Source: an uncultured Comamonas sp.
GTDB taxonomy: Bacteria; Pseudomonadota; Gammaproteobacteria; Burkholderiales; Burkholderiaceae_C
NCBI GenBank assembly: GCA_902175065.1
Contig: CABIIJ010000076.1
Span: 1 to 62,900, forward strand
Length of the DNA: 62,900 nucleotides
Direction of reading: 5' to 3'
Both the position numbers and the translations under genes were made by a program. The notes under the pieces were generated by a model. It had not been told where the DNA came from. It ran no database searches and saw only the letters and a program-made list of their open reading frames with translations. This document shows positions 1 to 7,770 of this stretch, piece after piece (positions within the stretch are counted from its first letter, which is position 1; the number at the start of each line of letters is the position of its first letter).

Positions 1-569
1 CCGCTGCACCGCCGCCGCGTGCCGTCACGGTGCTGATCGCCCGCCGCGTCCAGCCCGCTGCCGTGGCCGCTTTCGAGGCCGCCATGCAGGGCATGCTGGC
101 GGCGGCGGAAGGTTTTCCCGGCCACCTGGGCGGCCAGCTCGTGCCGCCCCAGGAAGCCGGGGATGGCGCCGAGCCGCTGCTGTACCACGTGGTCTTTGCC
201 TTCGACAACGAGGCGCATCTGGCCGCCTGGCAGGTTTCGACCCAGCGCGAGCACTGGCTGCAGCAGGTGTTGCCGCACACCGTCGGCACGCAGCAGTTGC
301 ACCGCGTGACGGGGCTGGACTACTGGTTTGCCGCGCCCAACAGCACCACCCGGGCGGCCCCGCCGCGCTGGAAGGTGGCGGTGGTGACGTGGCTGGGGAT
401 TTTCCCCACCGTGCTGCTGCTGTTCCTGACCGTGGCGCCGCTGCTGGCCGACTGGACTCTGGTGCCGCGCGTGCTGGTGATCACCCTGCTGGTGGTCGTG
501 ATCATGACCTGGGGGGTGGCGCCGCGCCTGACGCGCTGGCTGCACCCCTGGCTGCACGCGAAAGGCTGA
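1..569 (+). CDS. Antibiotic-biosynthesis-monooxygenase-like membrane protein, 5' end cut by the window edge
   Basis: The reading frame is open to the window edge, so the true start probably lies upstream; a GTG at position 30 is the first possible start inside. The N-terminal ~100 residues look like an ABM (dimeric alpha/beta barrel) fold, with a hydrophobic core and a conserved-looking REHWL stretch. Two hydrophobic helices follow (about residues 115-137 and 146-166 counted from the GTG), ending in a short basic tail. This ABM-plus-two-helix layout is common among uncharacterised proteobacterial proteins. No catalytic role can be assigned. It ends about 150 bp before the meta-cleavage operon and may belong to the transcription unit upstream. 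The identification as ABM-like is by pattern only. Confidence 0.6.
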   Translation, partial: AAPPPRAVTVLIARRVQPAAVAAFEAAMQGMLAAAEGFPGHLGGQLVPPQEAGDGAEPLLYHVVFAFDNEAHLAAWQVSTQREHWLQQVLPHTVGTQQLHRVTGLDYWFAAPNSTTRAAPPRWKVAVVTWLGIFPTVLLLFLTVAPLLADWTLVPRVLVITLLVVVIMTWGVAPRLTRWLHPWLHAKG

Positions 570-590
570 GTGAAACGACGTTCTTTATTG

Positions 591-605
591 ATACCTGAAA
601 GGTAT
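591..605. promoter_or_regulatory. Candidate LysR-type regulator box (ATAC-N7-GTAT) upstream of the meta operon
   Basis: ATAC at 591-594 and GTAT at 602-605 are separated by 7 bp, giving the ATAC-N7-GTAT form of the LysR T-N11-A motif. The box is part of a larger imperfect dyad, TTGATACC-TGAAA-GGTATTGAA. It lies 118 bp upstream of the ferredoxin start. No LysR-type gene is present in the window, so the cognate regulator would have to be outside it. Seen directly; the function is inferred. Confidence 0.45.
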
Positions 606-632
606 TGAACAGAGGAAAAAATTGTATTGGAC

Positions 633-660
633 GGCAACGACATCTCTTTTTATCGTTGCC
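633..660 (+). promoter_or_regulatory. Perfect 8-bp inverted repeat in the meta operon leader
   Basis: GGCAACGA (633-640) pairs exactly with TCGTTGCC (653-660) across a 12-base T-rich spacer. It lies between the LysR-type box and the first gene of the operon. It could be an mRNA leader hairpin or a second operator. No clear promoter hexamers could be fixed around it. Confidence 0.4.
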
Positions 661-722
661 CCATGACTGGCAGGACTTGCAGGCGCCCCGCACAAAGAGG
701 GCGCCGCGAAGGAGACAAAACC

Positions 723-1067
723 ATGCAGAAATTCGTTGTCCACATCGAAGAAACCGGCGAGTGCTACACCGCCGCCGACACCCGTTCCGTGCTCGAAGGC
801 ATGGAAGCGCTGGGCAAGAAAGGCATTCCCGTGGGCTGCCGCCAGGGCGGCTGCGGCGTGTGCAAGGTGCAGGTGCTCGAAGGCCAGTTCACGCGCCGCG
901 TGATGAGCCGCGCCCACGTCAGCGCCGAGGAAGAGGCCGCCGGCTGCGTGCTCTCCTGCCGCATCTACCCCCGCAGCGACCTGCGCCTGAACGTGATCGG
1001 CGCCATGAAGAAAAACGTTTGCCGCCCTGCCCCCACTGCGGCGGCTCCCCTTTCCCCCAACCCATGA
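723..1067 (+). CDS. dmpQ: Plant-type [2Fe-2S] ferredoxin of the meta-cleavage operon (DmpQ/XylT-like)
   Basis: This 114-residue protein is a chloroplast-type ferredoxin. C39, C44, C47 and C79 form the C-x4-C-x2-C...C cluster motif, in CRQGGCGVCK and LSC. XylT/DmpQ-type ferredoxins re-reduce the active-site iron of catechol 2,3-dioxygenase after it has been oxidised by substituted catechols. The dioxygenase gene starts 26 bp downstream, which fits that role. The ATG at 723 was chosen because AAGGAGA lies just before it; an in-frame start at 627 would add an unconserved Arg/Thr-rich extension. The Pro/Ala-rich tail (last ~12 residues) is not part of the fold. It is probably the first gene of the operon. 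Confidence 0.9.
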   Translation: MQKFVVHIEETGECYTAADTRSVLEGMEALGKKGIPVGCRQGGCGVCKVQVLEGQFTRRVMSRAHVSAEEEAAGCVLSCRIYPRSDLRLNVIGAMKKNVCRPAPTAAAPLSPNP

Positions 1068-1093
1068 ACCTATCAAACCAAAGGAGACAAATC

Positions 1094-2020
1094 ATGGCAA
1101 TGACTGGCGTTTTACGCCCCGGACACGCACAAATCCGGGTGCTGGACCTGGAAGAATCGGTCAAGTGGTACACCGACGTGCTGGGCCTCAAGCCCATGGG
1201 CCGCGATGCCCAGGGCCGGGTCTATTTCAAGACCCGCAGCGAGCGCGACCACAACAGCGTCATCCTGCGGCAGGCCGACCAGGCGGGCATCGACTTCTTT
1301 GCCTTCAAGGTGCTGGACCGGGCCACCCTGGAAGACTTCGAGCGCAAGCTGCAGGCCTACGGCATCAAGACCGAGCGCATCCCTGCCGGCGAGCTGCTGG
1401 AGACGGGCGAGCGCGTGCGCTTCCAGATTCCCACCGGCCACATGATCGAGCTGTACTGCGAGAAGACCGACGTGGGCAACGGCATGGGCTACTTCGACCC
1501 CGACGTGGACGTGCTGGACGGCCCGGGCATCCGCCCCATCCGCCTCGACCACTGCCTGCTCTACGGCGGCGACGTGGACGGCAACGTCAAGCTGTTCACC
1601 GAAGTGCTGGGCTTCACCCTGGTCGAGCGCGTGAAGCTGGAAGACGGCCAGACCGACCTGGCCGTGTGGCTGACGTGCAGCGCCAAGGCGCACGACATCG
1701 CCTTCGTGCGCCATGCCGAGGACGGCAAGCTGCACCACGTCTCGTTCCAGATGCCGAGCTGGGAAAGCGTGCTGCGGGCCGCCGACATCATGAGCGTCAG
1801 CCGCACCTCGATCGACATCGGCCCCACCCGCCACGGCATCACCCAGGGCACGACGATCTACTTCTTCGACCCCAGCGGCAACCGCCTGGAGACGTTTGCC
1901 GGCGGCTACGACCACTATCCCGACATGCACCCGATCACCTGGAGCTGGGAAGAAGTGGGCCGGGGCATCTTCTACCACGACCGCAAGCTGAACGACGCCT
2001 TCCTGAGCGTCGTGACCTGA
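1094..2020 (+). CDS. dmpB: Catechol 2,3-dioxygenase (extradiol ring cleavage)
   Basis: This 308-residue type I extradiol dioxygenase opens catechol next to the hydroxyls to give 2-hydroxymuconic semialdehyde. It has two vicinal-oxygen-chelate halves, with the active site in the second. The iron ligands of the XylE/DmpB family are visible as H153 (DHCLLYGG), H215 (KLHHVSF) and E266 (NRLETF). Second-shell H200, H247 and Y256 are also in place. Length matches the family (~307). An AAGGAGA precedes the ATG at 1094; longer in-frame extensions overlap the ferredoxin and are unlikely. It sits between its probable reactivating ferredoxin and a GlcG-like gene. Confidence 0.95.
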   Translation: MAMTGVLRPGHAQIRVLDLEESVKWYTDVLGLKPMGRDAQGRVYFKTRSERDHNSVILRQADQAGIDFFAFKVLDRATLEDFERKLQAYGIKTERIPAGELLETGERVRFQIPTGHMIELYCEKTDVGNGMGYFDPDVDVLDGPGIRPIRLDHCLLYGGDVDGNVKLFTEVLGFTLVERVKLEDGQTDLAVWLTCSAKAHDIAFVRHAEDGKLHHVSFQMPSWESVLRAADIMSVSRTSIDIGPTRHGITQGTTIYFFDPSGNRLETFAGGYDHYPDMHPITWSWEEVGRGIFYHDRKLNDAFLSVVT

Positions 2021-2033
2021 GGAGCGCAGCACG

Positions 2034-2468
2034 ATGGCACAACACAGCGTCGAACAACGCGCCATCACCGCCGAGGCGGCCCATGCCGCCGTGCTGGCGG
2101 CGGTGGTCAGGGCGGGCGAACTGGGCATCCGCATCAATGTCGCGGTGACCGATGCGTCCGGCGTGCTGGCGGCCTTTCTGCGCATGCCCGGCGCCTTCCT
2201 GCACTCGGTGGACATTGCCATCGACAAGGCCTACACCAGCGCCGGCTTCGGCTTTGCCACGGCCCGGTGGGCAGGCATCCTGCAAGGCGACGAAGCGCTG
2301 CGCCTGGGCATGCCCACCAGGCCGCGCAACGTGGTCTTCGGCGGCGGCCTGCCGCTGCGCGAGGGCGGGGTGCTGATCGGCGGCATCGGGGTGTCCGGCG
2401 GCAGCGCCGAACAGGATGAACTCTGCGCCCGCGCCGCCCTGGTGGCGCTGGGCCTGGACGACGCATAG
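2034..2468 (+). CDS. GlcG/HbpS family protein (putative heme- or ligand-binding)
   Basis: This 144-residue protein shows the GlcG/HbpS fold signature: an alternating helix start, IRINVAVTDASG, a central GFATARWAG and the glycine-rich GGLPLREGGVLIGGIGVSGG. Family members bind heme (HbpS) or have unknown roles in glycolate and aromatic operons. GlcG-like genes recur inside phenol meta operons next to the dioxygenase. A role in protecting or maintaining the extradiol enzyme is possible but unproven. It starts 13 bp after the dioxygenase and is clearly in the same operon. Confidence 0.8.
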   Translation: MAQHSVEQRAITAEAAHAAVLAAVVRAGELGIRINVAVTDASGVLAAFLRMPGAFLHSVDIAIDKAYTSAGFGFATARWAGILQGDEALRLGMPTRPRNVVFGGGLPLREGGVLIGGIGVSGGSAEQDELCARAALVALGLDDA

Positions 2469-2492
2469 AAAAAAGAGACAAGGAACCAACCA

Positions 2493-3365
2493 ATGAAAGT
2501 CACACACATTGCCGGCGCTGCGGCGCTGGCCCTGCTGGCCGCCACCGGGGCGCAGGCCGACGGCCACTACGTCCCGGGCGTGGAAGGGATGCAAGGGCCC
2601 AGCGTGCCCCCGGCGGGCATGTACTACCTGGGCTATCTGGTGAACTACAGCATCGACAGCCTGCGTGCGCCCGGCAGCAGCAAGGTGCCGGGCCACAACA
2701 CCGGCACCGTCACGGCCCTGGCCAACCGCTTCGTCTGGGTGACGAACCATAAATTCCTGGGCGCGGACTACGGCATGGAGGCCATCGTGCCGGTCATGCG
2801 TACGTCGCTGACGTTCAACGCGCCGGGCATCTCGGACTCGCGCTCCGGCGTGGGCGACGTCTACCTGGGGCCGCTGGTGCTGGGCTGGCATGGCCCGCAA
2901 TGGGATGCCGTGGCTGCTGCCGGGCTGTGGCTGGACAACGCCAGCGACAGCCACCCGGCTTCGCCCGGCAAGGGTTTCAAGAGCACCATGCTGACGGGCG
3001 GGCTGACCTATTACTTCGATGGGGCCAAGACCATTTCCGGCTCGGCCCTGGCGCGGTACGAGTTCAACAGCAAAAAGGACGGCGGTTTTCGCCCCGGCCA
3101 GCAGCTGACCGTGGAGTGGGGGCTGGGCAAATCCTTCGGCGCGTTCTCCGCCGGCATGGTGGGCTACAGCCAGTGGCAGACCAGCGACGACAAGGGGCCG
3201 GGTGCCACCACCGACCGGGCACGCCGCCACGCCGTGGGGGCCGAGCTGGTCTACCCCATTGCCGGTGCGGGCGTGTTCCTGAAGGCGGCGGCCTACAAGG
3301 AGTTCAACGTCCGGAACACCACCAAGGGTTCCTTGGTGCGCTTCACCCTGGTGAAGGCGTTCTGA
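2493..3365 (+). CDS. Outer-membrane MetA-type protein of aromatic meta-pathways
   Basis: This 290-residue protein begins with a clear signal peptide (hydrophobic AALALLAATGAQA, cleavage about residue 22). The remainder alternates short amphipathic strands rich in G, Y, W and F and ends in aromatic F (LVKAF), as expected for an outer-membrane beta barrel. It matches the Phenol_MetA_deg family, found in phenol and toluene clusters and proposed to aid uptake of hydrophobic aromatics. It lies 24 bp after the GlcG-like gene. A GC-rich hairpin follows before the dehydrogenase. The function is inferred from family and context. Confidence 0.82.
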   Translation: MKVTHIAGAAALALLAATGAQADGHYVPGVEGMQGPSVPPAGMYYLGYLVNYSIDSLRAPGSSKVPGHNTGTVTALANRFVWVTNHKFLGADYGMEAIVPVMRTSLTFNAPGISDSRSGVGDVYLGPLVLGWHGPQWDAVAAAGLWLDNASDSHPASPGKGFKSTMLTGGLTYYFDGAKTISGSALARYEFNSKKDGGFRPGQQLTVEWGLGKSFGAFSAGMVGYSQWQTSDDKGPGATTDRARRHAVGAELVYPIAGAGVFLKAAAYKEFNVRNTTKGSLVRFTLVKAF

Positions 3366-3385
3366 GCCGCGATTCCCAGGGAGGC

Positions 3386-3415
3386 GGCACGGCGGCGGGG
3401 CACTGCCGCCGTGCC
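3386..3415 (+). terminator. Strong intra-operon stem-loop after the MetA-type gene
   Basis: An 11-bp perfect stem (GGCACGGCGGC at 3386-3396, GCCGCCGTGCC at 3405-3415) encloses an 8-base loop. Only a short TTTTATTTC tract follows, 15 bases later, so it is more likely a partial terminator or mRNA-stabilising hairpin than a full stop. It divides the operon between the upper accessory genes and the dehydrogenase branch. Confidence 0.45.
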
Positions 3416-3451
3416 GACAGGCAAGCGTTTTATTTCAACCAGAGCAGGGCT

Positions 3452-4912
3452 ATGCAAGAGTTTCTCAATTTCATCAACGGCGCGTACGTTCGCAACACCA
3501 GCGGCAAGACGTTTCCCGACATCAACCCCGTCAATGGCCAGGTGATCGGCCAGATCTACGAAGCCGGGCAAGGCGAGGTGGATGCCGCCGTGGCGGCCGC
3601 CCAGGCGGCGCTGAAGGGCGACTGGGGGCGCTTGTCGGTGGCGGAACGCTGCAAGCTGCTGGATGCCGTTGCTGGCGAGATCAACCGCCGCTTCGACGAT
3701 TTCCTCCAGGCGGAAATTGCCGATACCGGCAAGCCCCACCACCTGGCCTCGCACGTCGATATTCCGCGCGGCGCGGCCAACTTCCAGATCTTCATCGACA
3801 CCATCAAAAGCACGGCCACCGAGTCGTTCAACCTGCGCACGCCCGACGGCAAGACGGCGCTCTCCTACGGCGTGCGCGTGCCGCGCGGCGTCATCGCCGT
3901 GGTGTGCCCGTGGAATCTGCCGCTGCTGCTCATGACCTGGAAGGTCGGCCCGGCGCTGGCCTGCGGCAACACTGTGGTCGTCAAGCCCAGCGAGGAAACC
4001 CCGGCCACCGCCACGCTGCTCGGCGAGGTGATGAACACGGTGGGCATGCCCAAGGGCGTCTACAACGTGGTGCACGGCTTCGGCCCCGGCTCGGCGGGCG
4101 AATTTTTGACCAGGCACCCCGGCGTGAACGGCATCACCTTCACCGGCGAGACGCGCACCGGCAGCGCCATCATGAAGGCCGCCGCCGACGGCGTGCGCCC
4201 CGTGTCGCTGGAAATGGGCGGCAAGAACGCCGCCGTGGTGTTCGCCGACTGCGATTTCCAGGTCACCGTGGACACGCTCACGCGCTCGTGCTTCGAGAAC
4301 GCCGGCCAGGTCTGCCTGGGCACCGAGCGCGTGTATGTCGAGCGCCCGATCTTCGAGAAGCTGGTGGCTGCGCTGAAGGAGCGTGCCGAGGCCATGAAGC
4401 CCGGCCTGCCGTTCGACAAGGACACGAAGATCGGCCCGCTCATCAGCAAGAAGCACCAGGCCAAGGTGCTGGGCCTCTACCAGACGGCCAAGGACGAGGG
4501 CGCGACCATCGTCACCGGCGGCGGCATTCCCGACATGCCGGAGGCGCTGCAGAACGGCTCGTGGGTGCAGCCCACCATCTGGACCGGCCTGCCCGAGACC
4601 GCCACGGTGGTGACGGAAGAAATCTTCGGCCCCTGCTGCCACATCAGCCCCTTCGACAGCGAAGAGGAAGTGCTGGGCAAAGTCAACGCCAACCGCTACG
4701 GCCTGGCCACGGCCGTGTTCACGCAGGACATTTCCCGCGCCAACCGGCTGGCGCACCAGATCGAGGTGGGCCTGTGCTGGATCAACGCCTGGTTCCTGCG
4801 TGACCTGCGCACGCCCTTCGGCGGCTCCAAGCAGTCCGGCATCGGCCGCGAGGGCGGCGTGCATTCGCTGGAGTTCTATACCGAGCTGCGCAATGTGATG
4901 GTCAAGTTTTAA
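3452..4912 (+). CDS. dmpC: 2-Hydroxymuconic semialdehyde dehydrogenase
   Basis: This 486-residue NAD-dependent aldehyde dehydrogenase oxidises 2-hydroxymuconic semialdehyde to 2-hydroxymuconate (the oxalocrotonate branch). ALDH landmarks are N155 (PWNLPLL), K178 (VVKPSEE), E254 (SLEMGGKN) and nucleophile C288 (ENAGQVCLG). The ATG at 3452 gives the family length; in-frame starts further upstream run through the preceding gene in another frame. It is the only enzyme in this window acting directly on the ring-fission product, because no DmpD-type hydrolase is present. Known by xylG and dmpC names. Confidence 0.95.
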   Translation: MQEFLNFINGAYVRNTSGKTFPDINPVNGQVIGQIYEAGQGEVDAAVAAAQAALKGDWGRLSVAERCKLLDAVAGEINRRFDDFLQAEIADTGKPHHLASHVDIPRGAANFQIFIDTIKSTATESFNLRTPDGKTALSYGVRVPRGVIAVVCPWNLPLLLMTWKVGPALACGNTVVVKPSEETPATATLLGEVMNTVGMPKGVYNVVHGFGPGSAGEFLTRHPGVNGITFTGETRTGSAIMKAAADGVRPVSLEMGGKNAAVVFADCDFQVTVDTLTRSCFENAGQVCLGTERVYVERPIFEKLVAALKERAEAMKPGLPFDKDTKIGPLISKKHQAKVLGLYQTAKDEGATIVTGGGIPDMPEALQNGSWVQPTIWTGLPETATVVTEEIFGPCCHISPFDSEEEVLGKVNANRYGLATAVFTQDISRANRLAHQIEVGLCWINAWFLRDLRTPFGGSKQSGIGREGGVHSLEFYTELRNVMVKF

Positions 4913-4942
4913 TCATCAGATTGGCATGAAACCGTTTATTGA

Positions 4943-4963
4943 CAAGCGCTAACAGCTATTTAT
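4943..4963 (+). repeat. Half-copy of the dispersed AGCTATT palindrome family
   Basis: CAAGCGCTAACAGCTATTT between dmpC and dmpE matches the right arm of the longer palindromes elsewhere (for example 42520-42540). The left arm is missing, so this looks like a decayed or solo half element inside the operon. Confidence 0.5.
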
Positions 4964-4975
4964 TGGATAGTAATC

Positions 4976-5758
4976 ATGACCCCTGAACTCATCGATCAAC
5001 TGGGCGATGCGCTCTACCAGGCCCTGCGCAGCCGCCAGGTGCTGGAGCCGCTGACCAGCCAGCACCCCGAAATCACCATCGAAGACGCCTACGCCATCCA
5101 GCAAAAAATGCTGGCCCGCCGCCTGGCGGCCGGTGAAAAAGTGGTGGGCAAGAAAATCGGCGTGACCAGCCAGGCGGTGATGAACATGCTGGGCGTGTTC
5201 CAGCCGGACTTCGGCTGGCTGACCGACGGCATGGTCTTCAACGAGGGCGAGGCCGTGCCCGCCGACACCCTGATCCAGCCCAAGGCCGAGGGCGAAATCG
5301 CCTTCGTGCTCAAGAAAACGCTGCAAGGCCCCGGCGTCACCGCTGCCGACGTGCTGGCCGCCACCGAGGGCGTGATGGCCTGTTTCGAGATCGTCGATTC
5401 GCGCATCCGCGACTGGAAGATCAGGATCCAGGACACCGTGGCCGACAACGCCAGCTGCGGCGTGTTCGTGCTGGGCGACCGCCTGGTCGATGTGCGCGAT
5501 GTCGACCTGGGCACCTGCGGCATGGTGCTGGAGAAGAACGGCGAAATCGTCGCCACCGGCGCCGGTGCCGCCGCCCTGGGCCACCCGGCCAACGCCGTGG
5601 CCTGGCTGGCCAACACCCTGGGCCGCCTGGGCATTGCCCTGGAAGCGGGCGAGGTGGTGCTGTCCGGCTCGCTGGGCATCATGGTGCCGGTGGCTGCCGG
5701 CGACAACCTGCGCGTGACGATTGGCGGCATCGGCGGCTGCTCGGTGCGCTTTGTTTAA
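4976..5758 (+). CDS. dmpE: 2-Oxopent-4-enoate (2-hydroxypenta-2,4-dienoate) hydratase
   Basis: This 260-residue member of the fumarylacetoacetate hydrolase-like hydratase/decarboxylase family adds water to 2-hydroxypenta-2,4-dienoate to give 4-hydroxy-2-oxovalerate. Metal-ligand motifs are seen in KAEGEIAFVL and ACFEIVDSR. It is paralogous to the decarboxylase at 9263-10051. The KKIGVTSQAVMNMLGV block here versus KAGLTSHAKMKQMGV there separates hydratase from decarboxylase, and gene order (C-E-F-G then H-I as in dmp operons) supports this assignment. The hydratase and decarboxylase normally form a complex in this pathway. Confidence 0.9.
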   Translation: MTPELIDQLGDALYQALRSRQVLEPLTSQHPEITIEDAYAIQQKMLARRLAAGEKVVGKKIGVTSQAVMNMLGVFQPDFGWLTDGMVFNEGEAVPADTLIQPKAEGEIAFVLKKTLQGPGVTAADVLAATEGVMACFEIVDSRIRDWKIRIQDTVADNASCGVFVLGDRLVDVRDVDLGTCGMVLEKNGEIVATGAGAAALGHPANAVAWLANTLGRLGIALEAGEVVLSGSLGIMVPVAAGDNLRVTIGGIGGCSVRFV

Positions 5759-5776
5759 TTTCTGGAGAAACTGGCT

Positions 5777-6685
5777 ATGACCCGCAAAATCAAATGCGCC
5801 CTGATCGGCCCCGGCAACATCGGCACCGACCTGCTGGCCAAGCTGCAACGCAGCCCCGTGCTCGAACCCGTCTGGATGGTGGGCATCGACCCCGAATCGG
5901 ACGGCCTGAAGCGTGCCCGCGAGATGGGCATCAAAACCACCCATGAGGGCGTGGACGGCCTGGTGCCGCACATGCAGCAGGATGGCGTGCAGATCGTCTT
6001 CGACGCCACCAGCGCCTACGTCCATGCCGAGAACTCGCGCAAGGTCAATGCCCAGGGGGCGATGATGATCGACCTGACCCCGGCGGCCATCGGCCCCTAC
6101 TGCGTGCCGCCGGTGAACCTCAAGGCGCACGTCGGCCAGGCCGAGATGAACGTGAACATGGTCACCTGCGGCGGCCAGGCCACCATTCCCATGGTGGCGG
6201 CCATCAGCCGCGTGCAGCCGGTCGCTTATGGCGAGATCGTCGCCACCGTCTCCAGCAAGTCTGCCGGCCCCGGCACCCGCAAGAACATCGACGAATTCAC
6301 CCGCACCACGGCGGGCGCGATCGAGAAGGTCGGCGGCGCCAGGAAGGGCAAGGCCATCATCATCATCAACCCGGCCGAGCCGCCCATGATCATGCGCGAC
6401 ACCGTGCACTGCCTGGTCGAGGGTGAGCCGGACAAGGAGGCCATCACCGCCTCCATCCACGCCATGCTGGCCGAAGTGCGCAAATACGTGCCCGGCTACA
6501 AGCTGGTCAACGGCCCGGTGTTCGACGGCAACCGCGTCAGCGTCTTCCTGGAAGTGGAAGGCCTGGGCGACTACCTGCCCAAGTACGCCGGCAACCTGGA
6601 CATCATGACCGCCGCCGCCGCCCGTACCGCCGAAATGTTTGCCGAGGAAATCCTGGCCGGCAAGCTCACCCTGCAAGCCGCCTGA
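5777..6685 (+). CDS. dmpF: Acetaldehyde dehydrogenase (acylating)
   Basis: This 302-residue enzyme converts acetaldehyde, NAD and CoA to acetyl-CoA. The N-terminal Rossmann motif is [12 protein letters not shown] (residues 8-19), and the catalytic cysteine is C131 in MVTCGGQAT. In this family (DmpF, MhpF, BphJ) it forms a heterotetramer with the aldolase, encoded 14 bp downstream, and receives the toxic aldehyde through an internal channel. An SD-like GGAGAAAC lies just before the start. Length is as expected. Confidence 0.95.
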   Translation: MTRKIKCALIGPGNIGTDLLAKLQRSPVLEPVWMVGIDPESDGLKRAREMGIKTTHEGVDGLVPHMQQDGVQIVFDATSAYVHAENSRKVNAQGAMMIDLTPAAIGPYCVPPVNLKAHVGQAEMNVNMVTCGGQATIPMVAAISRVQPVAYGEIVATVSSKSAGPGTRKNIDEFTRTTAGAIEKVGGARKGKAIIIINPAEPPMIMRDTVHCLVEGEPDKEAITASIHAMLAEVRKYVPGYKLVNGPVFDGNRVSVFLEVEGLGDYLPKYAGNLDIMTAAAARTAEMFAEEILAGKLTLQAA

Positions 6686-6699
6686 AGGAGGACACCACC

Positions 6700-7728
6700 A
6701 TGACGCAACACATCACCCTGCACGACATGACCCTGCGCGACGGCATGCACCCCAAGCGCCACCTCATGACCCTGGAGCAGATGAAATCCGTGGCCCAGGG
6801 GCTGGACGCTGCCGGCATCCCGCTCATCGAAGTCACCCACGGCGACGGCCTGGGCGGCAGTTCGGTGAACTACGGCTTTCCCGCGCACAGCGACGAGGAA
6901 TACCTGGGCACCGTCATCCCGCTGATGAAGCAGGCCAAAGTCTCGGCCCTGCTGCTGCCGGGCATCGGCACCGTCGATCACCTCAAAATGGCGCACGGCC
7001 TGGGCGTGCACACCATCCGCGTGGCCACGCACTGCACCGAGGCCGACGTCAGCGAACAGCACATCACCATGGCCCGCAAGCTGGACATGGACACCGTGGG
7101 CTTTCTGATGATGGCGCACATGAGCGATGCCGCCGGCCTCATCAAGCAAGCCAGGCTGATGGAAGGCTACGGCGCCAACTGCATCTACGTCACCGACTCG
7201 GCCGGCTACCTGCTGCCCGAGCAGGTCAAGGAACGCATCGCCGCCGTGCGCGATGCCCTCAAGCCCGAAACCGAACTGGGCTTTCACGGCCACCACAACC
7301 TGGCCATGGGCGTGGCCAACAGCGTGGCCGCCATCGAAGCCGGGGCCAACCGCATCGACGCCGCTGCTGCCGGGCTGGGCGCAGGCGCGGGCAACACCCC
7401 GATGGAAGTGCTGGTGGCCGTGCTCGACCGCATGGGCATTGCAACCGGGGTGGACGTCTGGAAGATCCAGGACGTGGCCGAAGACCTGGTGGTGCCGCTG
7501 ATGGACTTCCCCATCCGCATCGACCGCGATGCGCTGACGCTGGGCTACGCCGGGGTGTACGGCAGCTTCCTGCTGTTTGCCAAGCGGGCGGAGAAGAAGT
7601 ACGGCATTCCGGCACGCGACCTGCTGGTGGAGCTGGGACGGCGGGGCATGGTGGGCGGTCAGGAGGACATGATCGAGGACACTGCGCTGACCATGGCCCG
7701 CGAACGCGGCATTCCCGTGACTGCCTGA
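6700..7728 (+). CDS. dmpG: 4-Hydroxy-2-oxovalerate aldolase
   Basis: This 342-residue HMGL-like TIM-barrel aldolase splits 4-hydroxy-2-oxovalerate into pyruvate and acetaldehyde. The N-terminal [11 protein letters not shown] carries catalytic R13 and D14. The metal-binding histidines are H196 and H198 in [11 protein letters not shown]. It is the partner of the acylating dehydrogenase just upstream. AAGGAGGAC precedes the ATG, an almost ideal ribosome-binding site. Family length is ~340. Confidence 0.95.
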   Translation: MTQHITLHDMTLRDGMHPKRHLMTLEQMKSVAQGLDAAGIPLIEVTHGDGLGGSSVNYGFPAHSDEEYLGTVIPLMKQAKVSALLLPGIGTVDHLKMAHGLGVHTIRVATHCTEADVSEQHITMARKLDMDTVGFLMMAHMSDAAGLIKQARLMEGYGANCIYVTDSAGYLLPEQVKERIAAVRDALKPETELGFHGHHNLAMGVANSVAAIEAGANRIDAAAAGLGAGAGNTPMEVLVAVLDRMGIATGVDVWKIQDVAEDLVVPLMDFPIRIDRDALTLGYAGVYGSFLLFAKRAEKKYGIPARDLLVELGRRGMVGGQEDMIEDTALTMARERGIPVTA

Positions 7729-7770
7729 GGATTTGGCAACGACGCCGAACCCTTGAACCAGGAGAAAACA

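Noticed and set aside
668-680. Sigma-54-like promoter TGGCAGGACTTGC before the meta operon
   Set aside because: The GG and GC elements are 10 bp apart instead of 12, so the spacing does not fit a sigma-54 promoter.
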